Part shown: piece after piece, positions 17,444-25,587 of the stretch | How the letters are laid out: the number at the start of each line of letters is the position of its first letter | Position numbering within the stretch: the first letter of the stretch is position 1 | DNA from: Niastella populi | Lineage (GTDB): Bacteria; Bacteroidota; Bacteroidia; Chitinophagales; Chitinophagaceae | Direction: 5' to 3' | DNA: 64,000 nt | Assembly: GCF_002078015.1 (NCBI RefSeq) | Contig: NZ_LWBP01000199.1 | Span: 310,001 to 374,000 of the forward strand | Translations under genes and position numbers: made by a program | The notes under the pieces: model-generated | Seen by the model: only the letters and a program-made list of their open reading frames with translations | Database searches by the model: none | What the model was told of the DNA's origin: nothing

Positions 17444-19231
17444 TTACCACCATGGATTTTGATCCAGCGCCTGATTTACCAAAATGTCGTTCTGGGGTAT
17501 TGGATATAAATACATTTTCTTACTGTCAAATACCCTGCTAATATTTTTTAGCCAGGTGAGCTCACCATAGGTATCGTTCGACAAACGTTGCGGATTGGGA
17601 GTAGAACCGTTCAGGGTGGCATTTACATTCACATAAGTTACCCCCTTTATTGTTGGCGATGGCATTGTTTTATAAAAACATACATCCGGCGTACCATCAC
17701 CGTTCAGGTCCATAGGCACATCCAATGCAGGCACATAAAACCCATTCCAGGGCATGGTAAGCAGTTCACCTTTCTTCCAGCGTACCAGGTCATAAAAGCG
17801 GAAGCCTTCCCAGGCGAGTTCTACGCCTCTCTCGCGGCGTATTTCCAGCAGCACAGGGTCGCTGATGTCTCCGAAATAAGTGTTCTTCAAATAAGGATCA
17901 ACAACCGTTGGCAATGTAGTAAGGCCACCGGTTATGCCTGCCCGTGCGCGTAACGCACCAACCGTTTTTGCCCAGTCCGCATCCTGCATGGTACCCAGTT
18001 CGGCCAATGCTTCGGCATAGTTCAGCAACACTTCGGCATACCTGATAATGCAGATGGAATTATCATTAACGGTACCGCCATCATATTTTACATCATCGAG
18101 ACACCACTTGATGGGCTGGTAACCGGTGTAGGTATAGGAGAAAACCGGCGGTGCCGCTTCCAGCGAATTCCCGTTCACCCGTTTGTAATCGCCCATACGA
18201 ATGGTTTGCTGTAATCTCCTGTCGCGGTTCTTTACCTCGTCAACGAACGTCATGGTCTTATAACCGGCGTTATCAGTGAAGGGCGTGCCATCTATATTAA
18301 GATAAGTGTTTACGAAACTGCGGGCGAAGCTCAGGCGGGCGCCATAAGTGGCGCTGGTCCAGTACCAGTTGGCATCGTTCAGCACACTCAGCGAAGCATC
18401 GCAGATATTACTCAGGATCACTTCAGTGGCAACAGGCGCTTTGCTGGTGAACAACTGGCGGTATGAACTGGCAGAACCGCCTGAAGTATTCAAATTAAAA
18501 CCGCCTTCATCCATCACTTTTTTGGCCGCGGTTGCCGCTTCCGTCAACCACTTATCGGCGGTTTCTCCCAGTCCTGCTGCCAATGAATCCTGGTGGTATT
18601 TGCGGAAGGTGCCTTCAAACAAACAAACACGCGATTTGAACGCATAAGCAACATATTTTGTTATCAGGCTGCGGGTGGGATCGTTTATCGTAATGTTATT
18701 GCAGGCATAGTTCAGGTCTTCCAGCACCGAATCCATCACCAGCGCGCGGCTATCGCGGGGTTTGTACAGATCGGGATCGTCGATGCTCATGGCTTTGTTG
18801 TACCAGGGCACTTTACCAAAACGTTTTACTTTATCGAAATAGAACCATGCCCTGAAAAAGCGGGCCAGGCCAATATAATTTCTTTTGATTTCATCAGACA
18901 CCAGCGGACTGTTACAATTCTGGATAAAGTAGTTGATGTTGCGCAGGTGCTCCCAGTTCCAGCCCGAACCCTGCACAGGCCCATAACCGTTTGCGGTTAA
19001 AAATTCAGGTATGGATGTACGTGCGGCAAAATCGCACATTTCATCGCCGCGAACGATAGCGCCTGCCGTTGGCAGTATGTTATTGTAAAATGAATTGGTA
19101 TATAATTGCAGGCCGCGCTCACTGCCGAATATAGCCGATTTGGTGGCAGTAGCTTCCGGCTCCTGATCGAGTTTTTTGCAACCGGAGGCTGCTGCCATTG
19201 CCAGTGCCGCTATCAATAATATATGTTTCAT
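17444..19231 (-). CDS. SusD/RagB-family surface lipoprotein
   Basis: I start at the ATG at 19231 (595 residues). The longer frame to 19300 only runs into the repeat-containing spacer. The signal peptide ends in a lipobox (AASGC, Cys18) followed by KKLDQEPEATATKSAIFG, a typical SusD N-terminus. TPR-like helices (RFFRAWFYFDKVKRFGKVPW) and the C-terminal block IRRERGVELAWEGFRFYDLVRWK are diagnostic. It would cap the SusC channel and bind the ligand on the surface. The gene follows SusC by 83 bp and precedes the secreted EEP enzyme. The phosphonate genes downstream suggest a phosphonate-bearing ligand. Confidence 0.93.
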   Translation of the reverse strand: MKHILLIAALAMAAASGCKKLDQEPEATATKSAIFGSERGLQLYTNSFYNNILPTAGAIVRGDEMCDFAARTSIPEFLTANGYGPVQGSGWNWEHLRNINYFIQNCNSPLVSDEIKRNYIGLARFFRAWFYFDKVKRFGKVPWYNKAMSIDDPDLYKPRDSRALVMDSVLEDLNYACNNITINDPTRSLITKYVAYAFKSRVCLFEGTFRKYHQDSLAAGLGETADKWLTEAATAAKKVMDEGGFNLNTSGGSASSYRQLFTSKAPVATEVILSNICDASLSVLNDANWYWTSATYGARLSFARSFVNTYLNIDGTPFTDNAGYKTMTFVDEVKNRDRRLQQTIRMGDYKRVNGNSLEAAPPVFSYTYTGYQPIKWCLDDVKYDGGTVNDNSICIIRYAEVLLNYAEALAELGTMQDADWAKTVGALRARAGITGGLTTLPTVVDPYLKNTYFGDISDPVLLEIRRERGVELAWEGFRFYDLVRWKKGELLTMPWNGFYVPALDVPMDLNGDGTPDVCFYKTMPSPTIKGVTYVNVNATLNGSTPNPQRLSNDTYGELTWLKNISRVFDSKKMYLYPIPQNDILVNQALDQNPWW

Positions 19232-19283
19232 AATAATTTTTGTTTGAAGCCAGCGGCCAGTGATGAGTGACGCATTAAGGACC

Positions 19284-19311
19284 CATTCACCATTGACCAT
19301 TGACCATTCAC
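19284..19311. repeat. Four tandem 7-bp units (CATTGAC type) at the SusC 3' end
   Basis: The units are CATTCAC, CATTGAC, CATTGAC and CATTCAC in exact 7-bp register, starting 3 bp from the SusC stop and lying in the SusC-SusD spacer. It is the same kind of short-word array as the 8-bp arrays elsewhere but with period 7. Confidence 0.7.
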
Positions 19312-19314
19312 CAA

Positions 19315-22300
19315 TTAGAATGTCAATGACAAACCGAACGTTATCGTTTTCAGGATCGGGTAGTTATTCCCGTTCCCGCTGTTGTTACTGTTTTGATCGT
19401 TGCTGGTAGGCGGGTTGGTGATCATATCTGACCGGCGGATGTTCTCCACATCGAGGTCTTTCGTAATTCTGTAGAATGGCGTCCAGCTCCACAGGTTTTC
19501 ACCCGATACATATACCCGCGCATTGCTCAGGCTTATTTTATGTATCAGTTGAGCCGGCAGGTTATAACCAACCTGGATATTTTTTAACCTTATATAAGCC
19601 ACATTTTGCAGGTAACGGGTTTGCACTACGTTCAATGAACGGCCGCTGCCCTGCGCTATGTAACCGCGCAGTCTTGGAAAATAAGCCTGGGGGTTATCTG
19701 TTTCATTCCACATTTTATCGAGATGCGATTTGGGCAGTTTGTTATAAGGGCGGTTATACATACCCCAGAATACATCCGACTCGGCGCCCGGCCACCAGTC
19801 CTGTTTCAGTACACCCTGGAAGAAGGCGGAAACAAAGACGCCATTCCAGCCCACATCGAACGATGTGCCAAAAGTATAACGCGGCAATGCATTACCGATA
19901 ACGCGCAGGTCACCGCTGCTGTCTACCCGGTTCAGGCCATTGTTGATGACCTTATCGCCATTCACATCCCTGAACTTTACATCACCAACCCGGGTGGTTC
20001 CGCTGGTAGACGATTTAATAAGGGTTTGCATTCCAGCTTCGTTGATATTGTCTGCTGTAAACAATCCATCGGTTGTATACCCCCATATCTCCCCCACTTT
20101 CTGACCTACATAAAAATCTGACAGCATTTTGGTATCGTTATTATAACGGGTGATCTCCGACGTGTAATCGCCCATCACCACCCGGGCGCCATAGGAGAAC
20201 GGCTTACCGGCTACCGTTAGTTTATCGCGCCAGCTCAGTGACAGTTCCCAGCCGGTTGTTTTCATATCGGCATAGTTGCCTTTGGGCACGGCGCCGCCAA
20301 ATACAGCCGGCAATGTTTTACCAGTAGTGAACATATCGGTGGTCTTGCGCACATAATAGTCGCCGGTGAATTGCAACCGGCCCGATAACAGCGACAGGTC
20401 TACGCCAATATCACTGGTGGTAGCGGTTTCCCAGGTAAGGCCGTCGGGCAGTACCGCAGGGCTGGTAGTATACGAATACTTTACGCCACTGAGCAGGCGG
20501 TTCGACTGATAAGGCAGGAACTGCTCCTGGAATGCATATGAGCTGATGTTTCCATTACCAAGCGAACCATAGGAACCCCTGATCTTGACATCAGAAACAA
20601 TATTCCGCGGAACATTCCAGAAAGGTTCGTTCGACAAACGCCATCCGGCGGATACTGAAGGAAAGAATGCATACCGTTCACTGGAAGGGAATTTCGAAGA
20701 ACCGTCGTACCGGCCGTTCACTTCAACCAGGTAGCGATCTTTAAACCCATAGTTCAAACGAAAAAAGCCACCTGCAATATCCCATCTTTCCCAGCCGCCT
20801 GCTGTTGTAACGGATTGACCGAGTGCGAGGTTGATATCCCGGGCATCTTCATAAATAAGCCCGTTGCGTAAAGTAGTCAACCGTTTTGTAGTGGATTGCT
20901 CAAAGTTAAAACCAGCCATTGCCTTTACTGAATGCGCATTGCCTAAACGCGTTTCATATTCTCCATACAGGTTGGTGGCAATGTACTGGGTTTGGCGATA
21001 CATATTTTGCAGATCGTTTGTATTGGCGCCAACATATTGCACAATACCAGGTTTCAATGTATAGGGAACCGGCACGCGGATCTGCGTGGTATTGCTGTCG
21101 AGGTTCAGAATGGTGATATCCCCTTTTACCCTTAATTTATCTTTCAGGAATGAAGCGGTGAAGGAAGTTGTATTTCTAAAGATGCGTTTGTCGATATCAA
21201 TTCCGTTTTTGCCATAATAAAAATCGCCTACCGTGTAAGCTGCCGACCATGATAAATACCCATCGGGGTTTACGAGTGGCGCCATCATGTGGCCTTCATC
21301 GGCGATATTACGCCAGATACCGCCCCCCTCGCCCACGTTGAGCGGGTTGTGGTATTTCATGGTTGAATAATCGGTATTGTTGTCGATGCGTAACCACGGC
21401 AATACCTGCATGGTTCCTTTTGCCCTGATGTTATAGATCTTGTAATCGTCGGAGTTGTAACGGAACACACCTTCCTGCCCGTAATACCGGCCGGTTAAAT
21501 AAAAGCTGGCTTTGTCGGTGCTTCCCGTAAATGACAGGTTGTGCTCCATAGCGCCGTTGTGCTTTTTGTATAAGAGATCGTACCAGTCGGTGTTCTCATA
21601 GTATACATATTCGCCATTGGCATTTATATCTACTTTGGGCAGGCTGGGATCTTGATCCCTCCGCTCAAATTCGGCGAGATAAGCCTGGGAGAACTTTACC
21701 GTTTTGTTTACGTTCTGCGGCGTTTGCGAATAGTCGTTCCAGGCGGTCCATGCCTCGTTGAAATATTTGGCAAACTGGTAACCGTTGGTCACCATATCGG
21801 GCACGGTAGTGGGTTTTTTAATGGAATAGCCTGAAGAATAGGTAATACTGCTTTTTCCTTTTACGGGCGATTTGGTGGTGATAAGCACTACGCCAAAAGC
21901 GCCGCGGGCGCCATAAATAGCGGCAGAAGCGGCATCTTTCAATACCGTTACCGTAGCCACATCATTGGGGTTTATCATACTGGGATCGCCTTCAACGCCA
22001 TCTATCAGTACCAGCGCGTTCCCACCCTGGCCAATGGAAGTATTACCACGAATGTTCATTGCAGGCGCCTGAATGGGTTTACCATCATACATCACGATGT
22101 TGAGGTTGGGGATCAATCCCTGTAAGCCCTGGTTGAGGTTGGGAACCGATCGGTTTTCAAGCTCTTCCCCGCTCACCTGGTCAACCGCACCGGTGAGGTT
22201 GACCTTCTTTTGCGAACCATACCCTACGATCACTACATCGTTCATCACGTTCGAAACGGGTTCCAGTTTAATGGAAAGGGTGATCATTTCCCCTTTTTTG

Positions 22301-22599
22301 TAGTTATAACCCGTGAGCACCCTGCGCTCATATCCTACATAGGTAAACGTGAAGGTATAGGAACCTTCCGCTTCGAGACTGTTCACTACGAATGTGCCCG
22401 TGCCATCGGTTTGCACAGCCCTTTTAAACTTCGATCTTTTGTTTTCGATCTGAACGGTTACCCCCGCCATGGGTTCTGCCGTTTCATTTTTGACGATCCC
22501 TTTTACGGCAGGCTGAATTTCCTGCGCCAAACCGGGCAACGCCAGGAGCAGCCATAATAAACAACTGACCCATTTTGCATTTTGGTACATGTGTTGCAT
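19315..22599 (-). CDS. SusC/RagA-family TonB-linked outer-membrane transporter
   Basis: The 1094-residue product has a signal peptide (to about 25) and a carboxypeptidase-regulatory-like domain (about 30-115, VKGIVKNETAEPMAGVTVQI). The SusC signature (DVVIVGYGSQKK) precedes a plug with NIRGNTSIGQGGNALVLIDG and VTVLKDAASAAIYGARGAFG. The C-terminal barrel ends in ITFGLSLTF. It pairs with the SusD gene downstream. It has no STN domain, although a sigma/FecR pair lies directly upstream (FecR 133 bp away). I infer uptake of a phosphonate- or phosphate-ester-containing ligand from the downstream genes. Confidence 0.94.
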   Translation of the reverse strand: MQHMYQNAKWVSCLLWLLLALPGLAQEIQPAVKGIVKNETAEPMAGVTVQIENKRSKFKRAVQTDGTGTFVVNSLEAEGSYTFTFTYVGYERRVLTGYNYKKGEMITLSIKLEPVSNVMNDVVIVGYGSQKKVNLTGAVDQVSGEELENRSVPNLNQGLQGLIPNLNIVMYDGKPIQAPAMNIRGNTSIGQGGNALVLIDGVEGDPSMINPNDVATVTVLKDAASAAIYGARGAFGVVLITTKSPVKGKSSITYSSGYSIKKPTTVPDMVTNGYQFAKYFNEAWTAWNDYSQTPQNVNKTVKFSQAYLAEFERRDQDPSLPKVDINANGEYVYYENTDWYDLLYKKHNGAMEHNLSFTGSTDKASFYLTGRYYGQEGVFRYNSDDYKIYNIRAKGTMQVLPWLRIDNNTDYSTMKYHNPLNVGEGGGIWRNIADEGHMMAPLVNPDGYLSWSAAYTVGDFYYGKNGIDIDKRIFRNTTSFTASFLKDKLRVKGDITILNLDSNTTQIRVPVPYTLKPGIVQYVGANTNDLQNMYRQTQYIATNLYGEYETRLGNAHSVKAMAGFNFEQSTTKRLTTLRNGLIYEDARDINLALGQSVTTAGGWERWDIAGGFFRLNYGFKDRYLVEVNGRYDGSSKFPSSERYAFFPSVSAGWRLSNEPFWNVPRNIVSDVKIRGSYGSLGNGNISSYAFQEQFLPYQSNRLLSGVKYSYTTSPAVLPDGLTWETATTSDIGVDLSLLSGRLQFTGDYYVRKTTDMFTTGKTLPAVFGGAVPKGNYADMKTTGWELSLSWRDKLTVAGKPFSYGARVVMGDYTSEITRYNNDTKMLSDFYVGQKVGEIWGYTTDGLFTADNINEAGMQTLIKSSTSGTTRVGDVKFRDVNGDKVINNGLNRVDSSGDLRVIGNALPRYTFGTSFDVGWNGVFVSAFFQGVLKQDWWPGAESDVFWGMYNRPYNKLPKSHLDKMWNETDNPQAYFPRLRGYIAQGSGRSLNVVQTRYLQNVAYIRLKNIQVGYNLPAQLIHKISLSNARVYVSGENLWSWTPFYRITKDLDVENIRRSDMITNPPTSNDQNSNNSGNGNNYPILKTITFGLSLTF

Positions 22600-22732
22600 A
22601 ACCAGCGTATTTTGATTTTGTATTACAGTTTATAGTTTGTTCACAGGATGGCATAAGGATATCGATCCCTGTTAGCAGGGTATAACATTAAAGCATTGTA
22701 CTTGCTATACTGAATTTTCCGGTCAGGGCCTG

Positions 22733-23788
22733 TTATTGGTTATAGAGAAACAGGTAAACAGATCCTTGTTTGGATAAGTGTAAATTGTTCAACCCGGCTA
22801 TGGTGCTCAGCAATTCATCTGGTGATTCACTTTTGATATGGGCGCCGGTAAATTTCCTGTTTGCCAGGTGTTTTGATTCTATATTTATTTTAACCTGGTA
22901 CAGACTTTCTATTTTACTAAAAACCTGTTGCAGGGGTGCGTTCGTAAACTCGATCACTTCTTCGTTCTCGTTAATGGTTAGCCCGCGATGACTGGCGGGT
23001 TTACTTACAGGTACATCCGCTTTTGCATGCAGCTCGATCTCCCTGCCGGTGTTTTCAAAAAAGCATTCGTCGCCCGGGTTCAAATAAACAGGCCCGGCTG
23101 TTTTTTTAAGGTTCTTCACCACTACCCTGCCACTTATCAGTTTCACGCCAGATCTTGTTTTGTTACCATAAGCGGTGATATCGAAAACCGTACCCAGGGC
23201 TGTTGTTGAAAAATTACCGGTATATACGGTAAAAGGTTTTGTTTTATCCTTCGCTACCTTGAACAGGGCTTTGCCATGCAATACCAGGTCGCGCTTATTG
23301 CCGGTAAATGGCTGATCGCATTCAACGATACTGTTCCTGTATAACGTGACCACCGATCCGTCAGTGAGCGTATAAATGGCAGGCCGGTCGCTTTTGTTTA
23401 TGTACTTCTTTTTTTCGTTCTCCTTTGTCTTCTCTGCGGGCCTTATGATAGTCACAACCTGAACGTCATTCTTCTTTACCGGTTTTACCAGCTGGTAAAT
23501 AAACGATGCGGCGGTAAGGAATAAAACAGCCGCAGCAGCTGTTCGCAGCCATGTTTTCCAGCGTATTACCCGGCCGGTACTTTTTTGTTTCCGGATAGCC
23601 GCATACCAGGTGTCGCTTTGTTTTTTATCGATAACGCCATTGGATTCATATGCATCCCACTCTTCCTCATTCAGCAGCTCGTCGAGGGCCTGCGGATGCT
23701 TCAAAAGGTATTCATACACCTGCCCGGCTTCTTCCCTGCTGCATTTATTTACAATGAATTTTACCAGTAAAGCTTTCGTTACTTCCAT
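22733..23788 (-). CDS. FecR-family anti-sigma factor
   Basis: The 351-residue protein has a long cytoplasmic N-terminal helical part (VTKALLVKFIVNKCSREEAG). One membrane helix lies near 85-103 (TAAAAVLFLTAASFIYQLV). The periplasmic FecR core (LTDGSVVTLYRNSIVE, VLHGKALFKVAKD, ALGTVFDITAYG) is followed by the C-terminal DUF4974-like domain (FTNAPLQQVFSKIESLYQVKI). It is the regulator between the sigma gene and SusC. SusC lacks an STN domain, so how the signal reaches this FecR is not obvious from sequence. Confidence 0.92.
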   Translation of the reverse strand: MEVTKALLVKFIVNKCSREEAGQVYEYLLKHPQALDELLNEEEWDAYESNGVIDKKQSDTWYAAIRKQKSTGRVIRWKTWLRTAAAAVLFLTAASFIYQLVKPVKKNDVQVVTIIRPAEKTKENEKKKYINKSDRPAIYTLTDGSVVTLYRNSIVECDQPFTGNKRDLVLHGKALFKVAKDKTKPFTVYTGNFSTTALGTVFDITAYGNKTRSGVKLISGRVVVKNLKKTAGPVYLNPGDECFFENTGREIELHAKADVPVSKPASHRGLTINENEEVIEFTNAPLQQVFSKIESLYQVKINIESKHLANRKFTGAHIKSESPDELLSTIAGLNNLHLSKQGSVYLFLYNQ

Positions 23789-23914
23789 TTTATTCTTTTC
23801 GTCTGCTGTTGATAATAATTACGTTTTCAGGATGCGTTTACACCCACGCGTAACAATTAGTTAATATTAATGATTAAGATCGGCGATGATGGAGTTGACA
23901 GGATGTGCAGGAGC

Positions 23915-24026
23915 CAGTTATTCAGTTATTCAGTTTTTCAGTTATTCAGTTGTTCAGTTGTTCAGTTCGTAATCTTCTGCTATTGGCACAACTGAATAAC
24001 TCATGAACTGAATAACTCATGAACTT
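23915..24026. repeat. Inverted pair of 8-bp-period arrays (CAGTTATT / AACTGAAT)
   Basis: The first arm (23915-23967) holds six and a half units of CAGTTATT with A/T/G changes only at units' positions 6 and 7. The second arm (23990-24026) reads AACTGAAT, AACTCATG, AACTGAAT, AACTCATG, AACTT, which is the reverse complement word. A 22-nt unique spacer separates them. The element fills the sigma-FecR gap, just after the sigma stop at 24051 on the minus strand. A transcript across it could fold into a long imperfect hairpin. Confidence 0.8.
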
Positions 24027-24050
24027 CCATTGTCGATTGTCGACTTCTAA

Positions 24051-24626
24051 TCAATAATGCTCCAATATTGCAACGAGTAGAATAACTGAAATCCCCGCAT
24101 TCTTCTTTATCTCCCTGATCGCCCGGTTCACCTGGTTCTCTACCGTTTTTTTCGAAATCGACAAATGCCCGGCTATTTCCCCGTTCGACATTCCTTCAAG
24201 CCGGTAAGCGACGATCTGGCGCTGCATGGGCGGTAAATGATACAAACTTTCCTTCACCAGTTCCCAATGGTGTTCAGCCTGTGGTTTGGTTTCTTCGTCT
24301 GCCACATCGAACCGGGTTACGTTATCGATTGAAACAAGCCTGTTGGCGGCTTTTTTGCGCAGTACATCGATCAAAGTGGTTTTTGAAATGCGGAATAATT
24401 GTTGGGAGAATGGCAATTGTGTATTCAGGCTTTCGCGGTACTGCCACAGTTTTATATAAGTAAGCTGCACCAGTTCTTCACTTACATCTTCAGAGCGCGT
24501 CTTTTGAAGAAAATAGAAATACAATTTTTCATGGTACTGCCGGTACGCCAATAGAAATGCCTTCTCACAACCCGACCGGATGTCAGTTATCAGTACCAAA
24601 TCCGAGTTCATACCACTCATGGGCAT
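24051..24626 (-). CDS. ECF RNA polymerase sigma factor
   Basis: The 191-residue product has in-frame ATGs at codons 1, 3 and 6, and any could be the start. Region 2 (CEKAFLLAYRQYHEKLYFYF, SEDVSEELVQLTYIKLW) and region 4 (LPPMQRQIVAYRLEGMSNGE, HLSISKKTVENQVNRA) are complete. The C-terminus is hydrophobic (ISVILLVAILEHY). It is the head of the sigma/FecR/SusC/SusD/EEP unit and presumably controls it. Confidence 0.92.
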   Translation of the reverse strand: MPMSGMNSDLVLITDIRSGCEKAFLLAYRQYHEKLYFYFLQKTRSEDVSEELVQLTYIKLWQYRESLNTQLPFSQQLFRISKTTLIDVLRKKAANRLVSIDNVTRFDVADEETKPQAEHHWELVKESLYHLPPMQRQIVAYRLEGMSNGEIAGHLSISKKTVENQVNRAIREIKKNAGISVILLVAILEHY

Positions 24627-24813
24627 GCAAGTTATATTACATTGAAGGCATGATCAGATTAACTGATTGTTAAGAAAAATGTAAGACCAACGATTATTAT
24701 CGAATTACCCCACCATTTTGTTTGCACCAACGCAGATCATCATGTACAATTAATACACTGGTAAAAGTAACATCACATGCCCAAATTAATTTTAACACTA
24801 AAATTTACCAGCA

Positions 24814-25437
24814 ATGTATTTGTTCGAGTGGTTCGATCAGATCGACAAGATCGCATTTACCTTTATCCATCGCGATATGAGCGCCCGCTGGCTCGATGCC
24901 ATCATGTTACTCATGCGCAACCAGTACACCTGGATCCCATTGTATGTGTTCATGCTCATTTGGACATTGCGGCTTGAAAGATCAACCGGTTTGAAATTTA
25001 TTTGTTTAACTATCCTGTGTTTCGCTATAACCGATTACACCAGCTCAGGCATGCTTAAATTACATTTCGAAAGGCTGCGTCCCTGTTATGATGAAGACCT
25101 TACCACTGTTGTACGGGGCATCATTGGGTGTGGCGGTAAATATTCATTTCCCTCTTCACATGCCGCCAATCATTTTGGGCTGGCCACATTCTGGTTCCTC
25201 ACCATTACTCATATAACCCGGCAAAAATGGTACTGGTTATGGTTGTGGGCCTTTTTGATCGGACTGGCGCAGGTTTATGTTGGCAAACATTTCCCATTCG
25301 ATATCGTTGCCGGCGCCTCGTTAGGTATTATTACCGGTTTAACCATGTATAAATTATTTGACGCATGGAGTAAACGGGATTATGACAGGAACTCAAAGAA
25401 TAATGTAATTTTACAACAAGAAGCTTTGGGAATATAG
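24814..25437 (+). CDS. PAP2-superfamily membrane phosphatase
   Basis: The 207-residue membrane protein carries the acid-phosphatase motifs. Motif 1 is K82-x6-R89-P90 (KLHFERLRP) and motif 2 is PSSH (113-116). Motif 3 is YVGKHFPFD with His159 and Asp163. The usual Ser-Arg of motif 3 is Ala-Gln here, a variant I believe is common in Bacteroidota members. About six membrane helices are visible. The family dephosphorylates undecaprenyl pyrophosphate or lipid A phosphates at the periplasmic face. The ArnT-like glycosyltransferase gene 150 bp downstream fits an envelope-lipid role. It is divergent from the sigma gene at 24626. Confidence 0.9.
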   Translation: MYLFEWFDQIDKIAFTFIHRDMSARWLDAIMLLMRNQYTWIPLYVFMLIWTLRLERSTGLKFICLTILCFAITDYTSSGMLKLHFERLRPCYDEDLTTVVRGIIGCGGKYSFPSSHAANHFGLATFWFLTITHITRQKWYWLWLWAFLIGLAQVYVGKHFPFDIVAGASLGIITGLTMYKLFDAWSKRDYDRNSKNNVILQQEALGI

Positions 25438-25546
25438 GGAATTTCGAGATTTCGGATTTTGAAATTTTGAGATTTGTCAAAAAGGCAAAGACCAAATGAA
25501 ATCTCAAAATCCCTACATCTAAAAATCCCTACATCTAAAATCAGAA
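25437..25546. repeat. Inverted pair of 8-bp-period arrays between PAP2 and glycosyltransferase genes
   Basis: Arm one (25437-25476) reads GGGAATTT, CGAGATTT, CGGATTTT, GAAATTTT, GAGATTTG. Arm two (25498-25544) reads GAAATCTC, AAAATCCC, TACATCTA, AAAATCCC, TACATCTA, AAATCAG. Both are in 8-bp register and complementary in word. The element begins at the PAP2 stop codon. The words match the arrays at 17.4 and 38.2 kb. Confidence 0.75.
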
Positions 25547-25587
25547 ATTGAGCCCGTACTTCCTGCTTTTGCTGCTTAATAAATAGT

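Noticed and set aside
19232-19300. Extended N-terminus of SusD (MVNGEWVLNASL...)
   Set aside because: The extension runs toward the repeat-bearing SusC-SusD spacer and would bury the signal peptide; the internal ATG at 19231 gives a proper lipoprotein signal.
23915-24026. Possible CRISPR array
   Set aside because: Units are only 8 bp, contiguous and without spacers; the two halves are inverted. No cas genes are present.
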